From Nitrospirota bacterium (lineage in GTDB: Bacteria; Nitrospirota; Thermodesulfovibrionia; Thermodesulfovibrionales; Dissulfurispiraceae): DNA of 64,000 nt. Each line of letters begins with the position of its first letter. The stretch's first letter is position 1. The notes beneath the pieces are model-generated. The model did not search any database and was not told the origin of the DNA. It saw nothing but the letters and a program-made list of their open reading frames with translations. The stretch is taken from positions 62,001-126,000 of the forward strand of contig JBFMHE010000009.1 of NCBI GenBank assembly GCA_040752355.1, in the 5' to 3' direction. The translations under genes and the position numbers were made by a program. Shown here one piece after another: positions 59,412 through 64,000 of this stretch.

Positions 59412-60764
59412 ATGCGACGTTTGTTTTCTTTTGTACTCGTTATTTCCCTCTTCATTCCTGCTCTGGTCCATGCGGCATCCCTTACGGCGGCTACCAAGGA
59501 ATTCGTCCTCGAGAACGGGATGAAGGTCCTGATCGTCGAGGACCACAAGGCCCCGCTGGCGACGTTCCAGATATGGTACCGGGTCGGCTCGCGCAACGAG
59601 CCTGTCGGCAAGACCGGGATGAGCCATCTCCTCGAGCATATGATGTTCAAGGGAACGCCGGCGTACGGCTCGAAGCAGTTCTCCACTATCATCCAGCGCA
59701 ACGGCGGCACCGACAACGCCTTTACGACCAAGGAACATACCACGTACTTCCAGTCGCTCGCTTCCGACAGGATCGGCATCTCGATCGAGCTCGAGGCCGA
59801 CCGGATGCGGAACCTGCTGCTCGACCCCAAAGAGGTGATCGCGGAGAGAAACGTCGTCATGGAAGAGCGGCGCATGCGCTACGAGGACGACCCGCAGAAC
59901 CTCCTCTACGAGGAGCTCATCGCCACCGCCTTTACCGCGCATCCCTACCGCTGGCCCGTTATCGGGTGGATGTCGGACATCGCCTCGATAGAGCGGGAGC
60001 ACCTCGCCGACTATTACCGCAGGTACTACTCGCCGGGCAACGCCGTTATCGTGATAGCCGGGGATGTCTATCCCGAGAAGATACTCCCCCTGATCGAGAA
60101 GCATTTCGGCAGCATCCCCCCTGTCGAGAACAAGCTCCACGCTGTGCCGACCAGAGAGCCGCAGCAGCAGGCCGAGAAGCGCATCTACCTGAGAAAAGAG
60201 ACGGCGGAGCTCCCCTATATCCTCATCGGCTATCATGTGCCGCCCTTTCCCCATGAGGACAACTACGCCCTCGATGTGCTCTCGACCGTTCTTTCGGGCG
60301 GCAAGAGCTCCCGCCTCTACCGGAGCCTCGTCTACGAGAAGCGGATGGCGATCAGCGCCTTTGCCGACTACAGCAGCTTCTACAGGGACCCGTTCCTCTT
60401 CATCCTCGGCGCCAATGCCGCGCCGGGGCAGGATATCGAGGAGATCGAGAAGGCGCTGTACCAGGAGATGAACGGCATCATCAAGGAGCCGCCGTCGGAG
60501 AGGGAGATCCAGAAAGCGAAAAACCAGATCGAGGCCTCCTTCGTCTTTGCCCAGGACTCGAACTATTCGAAGGCCATGAACACCGGCATGTTCGAGATGC
60601 TCGGCGGATGGCGGCTCATGGACACCTACCTCGAGGGCATCAGGAAGGTAACCGCTGCCGAGGTGCAGGCCGTTGCCAGGAAGTACTTCGGCGCAGCCAA
60701 TAAAACGGTGGGCATCCTGCTGCCCGCAAAGTCCGGGAAACCGGAGAAAAAGGATAAGGAATGA
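59412..60764 (+). CDS. M16-family zinc peptidase, exported, catalytic partner
   Basis: This 450-residue protein has a cleavable signal peptide (LFSFVLVISLFIPALVHA). The zinc motif is His72-Glu75-His76 in GMSHLLEHMMFKGTPAYG, and the downstream Glu is in EVIAERNVVMEERRMR. It overlaps the next gene by four bases. The pair looks like the periplasmic M16 heterodimers in which one subunit is catalytic and the other is not. The substrate is unknown. A TATGAT -10-like box at about 59399-59404 may serve the pair. Confidence 0.9.
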   Translation: MRRLFSFVLVISLFIPALVHAASLTAATKEFVLENGMKVLIVEDHKAPLATFQIWYRVGSRNEPVGKTGMSHLLEHMMFKGTPAYGSKQFSTIIQRNGGTDNAFTTKEHTTYFQSLASDRIGISIELEADRMRNLLLDPKEVIAERNVVMEERRMRYEDDPQNLLYEELIATAFTAHPYRWPVIGWMSDIASIEREHLADYYRRYYSPGNAVIVIAGDVYPEKILPLIEKHFGSIPPVENKLHAVPTREPQQQAEKRIYLRKETAELPYILIGYHVPPFPHEDNYALDVLSTVLSGGKSSRLYRSLVYEKRMAISAFADYSSFYRDPFLFILGANAAPGQDIEEIEKALYQEMNGIIKEPPSEREIQKAKNQIEASFVFAQDSNYSKAMNTGMFEMLGGWRLMDTYLEGIRKVTAAEVQAVARKYFGAANKTVGILLPAKSGKPEKKDKE

Positions 60765-62185
60765 ACCGGAGCTTCACCTGTTTACGGTATATGGTCTTCC
60801 TCCTGCTGATGCCTGCGCTGATCTTCACGCCGGTTGTCGGCGGCACGTCTCATGCCTTCTCCCTGGATGTCGACAAGCGAGTGGCCCCCAACGGCCTGCC
60901 GGTGCTCCAGGTCGAGCGGCATAACATCCCCGTGGTCATGGTGACGCTCCTGGTAAAGGCCTCTCCGCTGAGCGAGCCCGCGGACAAGGCGGGGGTCGCT
61001 TACCTCACCTCGAAGATGCTCACCGAGGGAACGGCCAAGCGGAGCGCAGCAAAGATCAGCGAGGACATAGAGTTCCTCGGCGCTTCCCTCGATGCATCGA
61101 CCACGCACGATTTTACGACCATATCCCTTTCGGTGCTGAAAAAAGATGTCGATAAGGGGTTCGAGCTCTTCTCGGACATTCTCCTGAACCCCGTCTTCCG
61201 CGAGGATGAGCTCAACCGGAAGAAGGCGCTCATCACCGGCGCGCTGCGGCAGCGGGAAGAAGACCCCGCATTCGTGGCAGGACGGGCCTTTATCAAAGAG
61301 GTCTTCGGAGCACACGCCTACGGAAGGCTGGTCGAGGGCAGCATCGAGAGCGTAGGCCGCATACAGCGGGACGACGTGCTCGACTTCTACCGCGCCAACT
61401 ACTGCCCGGACAACGCGATCCTCTCGGTCGTGGGCGACCTCACCCCGCAGGAGCTGAACGCACTGGTCGGAAAATACCTTGCCGGCCCTTCCGGATGGAA
61501 GAGGACCTGCCCTGCCCCGCAGAAGGTGTCGGGCAACGGGAACGCCGGAACCGCCCCGTCAATGATGCCGTTTGCGCCTGCGGGCTTGCGTATCGTGCCC
61601 ATCGACCGCGACATTTCCCAGGCGAATATCGTGCTCGGCCATCTCGGCATCGCCCGGAGCGATCCCGATTACTATGCGGTGCAGGTGATGAACTATATCC
61701 TCGGCGGCGGCGGGTTCGCCTCCCGGCTGATGCGCGTCGTCAGGGATGAGCGGGGCCTGACCTACGGCATCAACAGCTCCTTCATCGGCAACAAGGAGCC
61801 GGGGCAGTTCGAGGTCGAGGTCCAGACGAAGAGCGCCTCCGCCGGAGCGGTGATCGACGAGATCGTCCGCCAGATGGAGCAGATACGGACCGGCGAGGTG
61901 ACGGACCAGGAGCTGAGCGATGCGAAGGCCTATCTCACCGGCAGCTTTCCGCGGCGCTTCGAGACGAGCAGGAGGATCGCCGACTTCCTGGCAGCAGCCC
62001 GGTTCTACAATTTAGGCGACGACTACATACAGAAGTATCCCGACTACATCGAGAGCGTGACGAAAGAGGATGTGCAGCGGGTTGCGAAGAAGTTTCTCCA
62101 TCCCGACCGCTATGTGCTGGTCGTGGTGGGCAACCAGAAGCAGGTCGAGCTACCGCAGCCGCAGCCGCCCCAGGAGGTCCGCTAG
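60761..62185 (+). CDS. M16-family protein without zinc motif, non-catalytic partner
   Basis: This 474-residue protein has a signal peptide (VFLLLMPALIFTPVVGG) and two M16 half-domains. The position of HxxEH is GVAYLTSKMLTEGT, with no His or Glu, so it is not a peptidase itself. QEREEDPAFVAGRAF-like and YILGGGGFASRLMRVVRDERGLTYG blocks are the usual non-catalytic-subunit motifs. It overlaps the catalytic gene upstream (ATGA), so the two probably form a heterodimer. Its last 36 bases overlap the convergent aroD gene. Confidence 0.88.
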   Translation: MNRSFTCLRYMVFLLLMPALIFTPVVGGTSHAFSLDVDKRVAPNGLPVLQVERHNIPVVMVTLLVKASPLSEPADKAGVAYLTSKMLTEGTAKRSAAKISEDIEFLGASLDASTTHDFTTISLSVLKKDVDKGFELFSDILLNPVFREDELNRKKALITGALRQREEDPAFVAGRAFIKEVFGAHAYGRLVEGSIESVGRIQRDDVLDFYRANYCPDNAILSVVGDLTPQELNALVGKYLAGPSGWKRTCPAPQKVSGNGNAGTAPSMMPFAPAGLRIVPIDRDISQANIVLGHLGIARSDPDYYAVQVMNYILGGGGFASRLMRVVRDERGLTYGINSSFIGNKEPGQFEVEVQTKSASAGAVIDEIVRQMEQIRTGEVTDQELSDAKAYLTGSFPRRFETSRRIADFLAAARFYNLGDDYIQKYPDYIESVTKEDVQRVAKKFLHPDRYVLVVVGNQKQVELPQPQPPQEVR

Positions 62186-62872
62186 CTCGGCTATCGAGAG
62201 CTGGCCCGGCGCCGAGGGTTTCGTAACGTAACCGTACGTAAGCAGCGATCCGAAGAGAAAACCGAGGACCCGCGACGGCAGACCCGCCTCGCCCATCGAC
62301 ATGGTGATCATCCCCTCGTCCCGGTGCTTCAGCGTGAAGAGCAGCAGCCGCAGCATATCTTCTTTTCCCTGCGCCATTGCAGCGATCTTGATGATGTCCA
62401 CGCCCTGCCGCCTCCCCTTCTCCACGAGTGCATCGAGCGCCGCCTCATCCGGGGTGGCGTCGAAGTGGTGAGAGGAACCGATGAGTTGTTTACCTTCCGA
62501 ACGACAGAGCTCTTTTACCCTGATAAGCACGTCTGCGGCATTGATCTCCACATCCGCTGCATCGGCGAGCGGCAGGATACCGCGGTAGACGCTCACCCGG
62601 TCGTGAATCTCCCGCTGCCCTCCCTCGCGGGTATCGCGTACCGTAGCGATGAGGGGTTTGCCGAACTTGGCACGGGCGGTCTTGAATACTGCGGCCAGGT
62701 GTTCCGGCGCTATCGATCCGAACATATCGACCCGCAGCTCGACGAGATCGGCAGGAGCGACCGCAGCGGCGCCCACTGCCTCCACGTCGGCATCCGTCAG
62801 GGCGACGGCAATGCGCGGCAGGTCGCCGAGGGGGACGGCGCCGATAGATCGCTCCCTGAACGCTCTTTCCAT
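62150..62872 (-). CDS. aroD: 3-Dehydroquinate dehydratase, type I
   Basis: This protein of about 240 residues of type I (Schiff-base) catalyses the third step of the shikimate pathway. VELRVDMFGS is the N-terminal motif, SSHHFDATPDEA holds the catalytic His, and VDIIKIAAMAQGKED the Schiff-base Lys. SMGEAGLPSRVLGFLFGSLL is the C-terminal block. ATG 62872 (MERAFRERSIG) is preferred; the frame upstream is not conserved. It converges with and overlaps the M16-like gene by 36 bases and is divergent from the next methyltransferase. Confidence 0.92.
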   Translation of the reverse strand: MERAFRERSIGAVPLGDLPRIAVALTDADVEAVGAAAVAPADLVELRVDMFGSIAPEHLAAVFKTARAKFGKPLIATVRDTREGGQREIHDRVSVYRGILPLADAADVEINAADVLIRVKELCRSEGKQLIGSSHHFDATPDEAALDALVEKGRRQGVDIIKIAAMAQGKEDMLRLLLFTLKHRDEGMITMSMGEAGLPSRVLGFLFGSLLTYGYVTKPSAPGQLSIAELADLLGRLRLR

Positions 62873-62978
62873 GCCGAGATTATACCGGCTCACAAGAGCG
62901 AAAGACAACGCCCGTGCTCCTCCGCAGAGGGGTAAAGGGGCCTTTCGGACGCGGGATCGTGCTATAATTGAAGCCATC

Positions 62979-63521
62979 ATGATGGTCTGTCCCTCATATC
63001 TTTCCTTTATCCTCTATAACCCGATACGGAAGGCCCTCACCGACAGGGAGAAGGTCCTGGATGAGTCGGCAGTTACGCCGGCATCGGTGGTGCTCGAGGT
63101 CGGGGCCGGCAACGGCTTTCTCACCGAGGCGATCGCCGGGCGGGCGAAAAAGGTCTATGCGGTCGAGCTGCAGGCCGGGATGATCAGGAAGCTCAGCAAG
63201 AGGATGCGCCGGTTCGGCGACAAGGTCGAGATCATCCGGTGCGATATTGCGGCCTGCTCTTTCGACCGGGAACCTGCCGACGTCGTGATGCTCTACTACG
63301 TCTTCCACGAGGTGAGCGACCAGCCCGCCGCCGCCGTCACCATCGTCAACTCCCTGAAGACAGAAGGCGTCGTCTCGATCTACGAGCCGACCGTCGAGGT
63401 GCGGCGAGCGGCGTTCGAGAGGACGATCCGGCTCTTCGAGGAAGCGGGCTGCACGAGAGAGCTCGAGCGCCACGGCGCCTTTACCCGCTTCGTGCGGCTC
63501 AGGAAGCAGCGCGGGCACTAG
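62979..63521 (+). CDS. Class I SAM-dependent methyltransferase
   Basis: This 180-residue methyltransferase has the SAM motif VVLEVGAGNGFLTEAIAGRA. VYAVELQAGMIRKL is the acidic ribose-binding loop, and ADVVMLYYVFHEVSDQPAA is motif IV-like. The substrate cannot be told. The N-terminus YLSFILYNPIRKALTDREKV is a helical lid. A TATAAT box lies at about 62963-62968 in the divergent gap with aroD. ATG 62979 is used; ATG 62982 is equally possible. Confidence 0.85.
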   Translation: MMVCPSYLSFILYNPIRKALTDREKVLDESAVTPASVVLEVGAGNGFLTEAIAGRAKKVYAVELQAGMIRKLSKRMRRFGDKVEIIRCDIAACSFDREPADVVMLYYVFHEVSDQPAAAVTIVNSLKTEGVVSIYEPTVEVRRAAFERTIRLFEEAGCTRELERHGAFTRFVRLRKQRGH

Positions 63522-63585
63522 GTCCTGCACGAGAAGCCCGGGCCTTTGGAGTTTATCTCCCGAGTTTTGCTATTATAGAAGATAT

Positions 63586-63658
63586 GGGCGGTTAGCTCAG
63601 CTGGGAGAGCATCACGTTCGCAACGTGGGGGCCGGGGGTTCGAATCCCCTACCGTCCA
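63586..63658 (+). tRNA. tRNA-Ala (anticodon CGC)
   Basis: A full cloverleaf can be drawn. The 7-bp acceptor GGGCGGT/ACCGTCC includes the G3-U70 pair that identifies alanine tRNAs. The D arm is GCTC-AGCTGGGA-GAGC, the anticodon stem TCACG/CGTGG has loop TTCGCAA (anticodon CGC, reading GCG), and the T arm is GGGGG-TTCGAAT-CCCCT-like. The discriminator is A73. The CCA end is not encoded. Confidence 0.95.
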
Positions 63659-63880
63659 TTTCCCCCCTCCTTATCATTCAGTGAAGTATAGCCCTCGTGT
63701 CCCTTATGCTTCATGCGGTCCGTCCTGGTCATCTCCGTGTGGCGCCAGCTGTGTTGAATGAGAGCTGGTAATGCCCTACAATCATCCTATGAGGTGGCGG
63801 GGAGGCAGGACATCTCGGGGAATACTGCCGAACGCCTTCCCTGCACGGTGTGATCGTACTCTTCGAGACGGAGGTGATGC

Positions 63881-64000
63881 ATGATGGCTCCGGGGCGATG
63901 TGACGCCTACAATCCTTTTGCCTGGTTCTACGACAGGCACTTCGATTTCCGCGAGCAGGCGCTCTTCATACTCGAGAGACTCCTGTTTCCGCTCCTGTCT
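63881..64000 (+). CDS. Partial methyltransferase-like gene cut by the window end
   Basis: The first 40 codons are visible, with a GGAGGTG ribosome-binding site just before ATG 63881 (a second ATG follows). The sequence AYNPFAWFYDRHFDFREQAL resembles the N-terminus of SAM-dependent methyltransferases that start with a PFAxxYDRH motif. The catalytic part lies beyond the window, so the call is tentative. The 220 bases between the tRNA and this gene show no clear feature. Confidence 0.55.
   Translation, partial: MMAPGRCDAYNPFAWFYDRHFDFREQALFILERLLFPLLS

Overview
The window reads as about 64 kb of chromosome from a GC-rich, anaerobic, sulfate-reducing bacterium. A contiguous block encodes dissimilatory sulfate activation and reduction (adk-sat-aprBA-qmoABC-CBS protein-hppA). 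Around it lie ferredoxins, complex-I-like subunits, a molybdopterin oxidoreductase and SelB. Gene content and repeat style suggest Nitrospirota (Thermodesulfovibrionia-like) or a deltaproteobacterial lineage; this is inference, because no rRNA is present. Nearly all genes from 2.9 to 53 kb are on the minus strand, and those from 53 kb onward are mostly on the plus strand.

Region by region. 1-3.5 kb: an accessory array of small toxin-antitoxin modules (UPF0175/DUF3368, a YgiT-type antitoxin with a wrecked partner, HicBA, a broken toxin with a DUF2283 partner). Each module is closed by a near-identical UUCG-loop terminator preceded by a GCGTGATGCGTGA-type tract; VapBC follows. 3.6-16.2 kb: housekeeping genes ispF, ispD (fused to an S23-type four-helix-bundle domain), a PIN-TRAM membrane protein, HtrA, SelB, HisH, ComEC, and the c-di-AMP operon cdaA-cdaR-glmM. 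16.3-26.5 kb: an LMW-phosphatase-like protein lacking the catalytic cysteine, then a redox cluster (NuoF/GltD-like fusion, NuoG-like protein, FAD oxidoreductase, ferredoxin, NuoI, NuoD, PsrB-like and PsrA-like proteins). 26.7-34.3 kb: a sulfite-exporter-family (TSUP) permease split over two genes behind a good sigma-54 promoter with two palindromic upstream sites. Directly upstream of it lie an NtrC-type regulator, its sensor kinase, a PhnD-like lipoprotein and an MBL hydrolase. 34.3-40.1 kb: murJ, dedA, prmC, prfA, DUF1385 and rpmE. 40.3-52.2 kb: the sulfate module. Its by-products are handled locally: Sat releases PPi, which HppA hydrolyses to pump protons; AprBA releases AMP, which Adk recycles; QmoABC connects AprBA to the quinone pool; a CBS-domain protein may sense adenylates. 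52.3-64 kb: rdgB, rpsO-pnp, M16 peptidases, recN, a ferredoxin, aroD, a methyltransferase, tRNA-Ala(CGC) and the start of a second methyltransferase.

The most unusual signals are non-coding. First, three copies (13164-13303, 19842-19992, 28743-28880) of a 138-151 bp element have a conserved core and 21-23 bp outer arms that differ between copies yet stay complementary. Second, several short-repeat families have entered reading frames in frame (ispD, selB, hisH, murJ, prmC, recN, the PhnD-like lipoprotein). Third, there is the terminator-bounded toxin-antitoxin array. Fourth, an H-type pseudoknot can be drawn ahead of the PsrA-like gene. No CRISPR array, complete insertion sequence or rRNA gene was seen.
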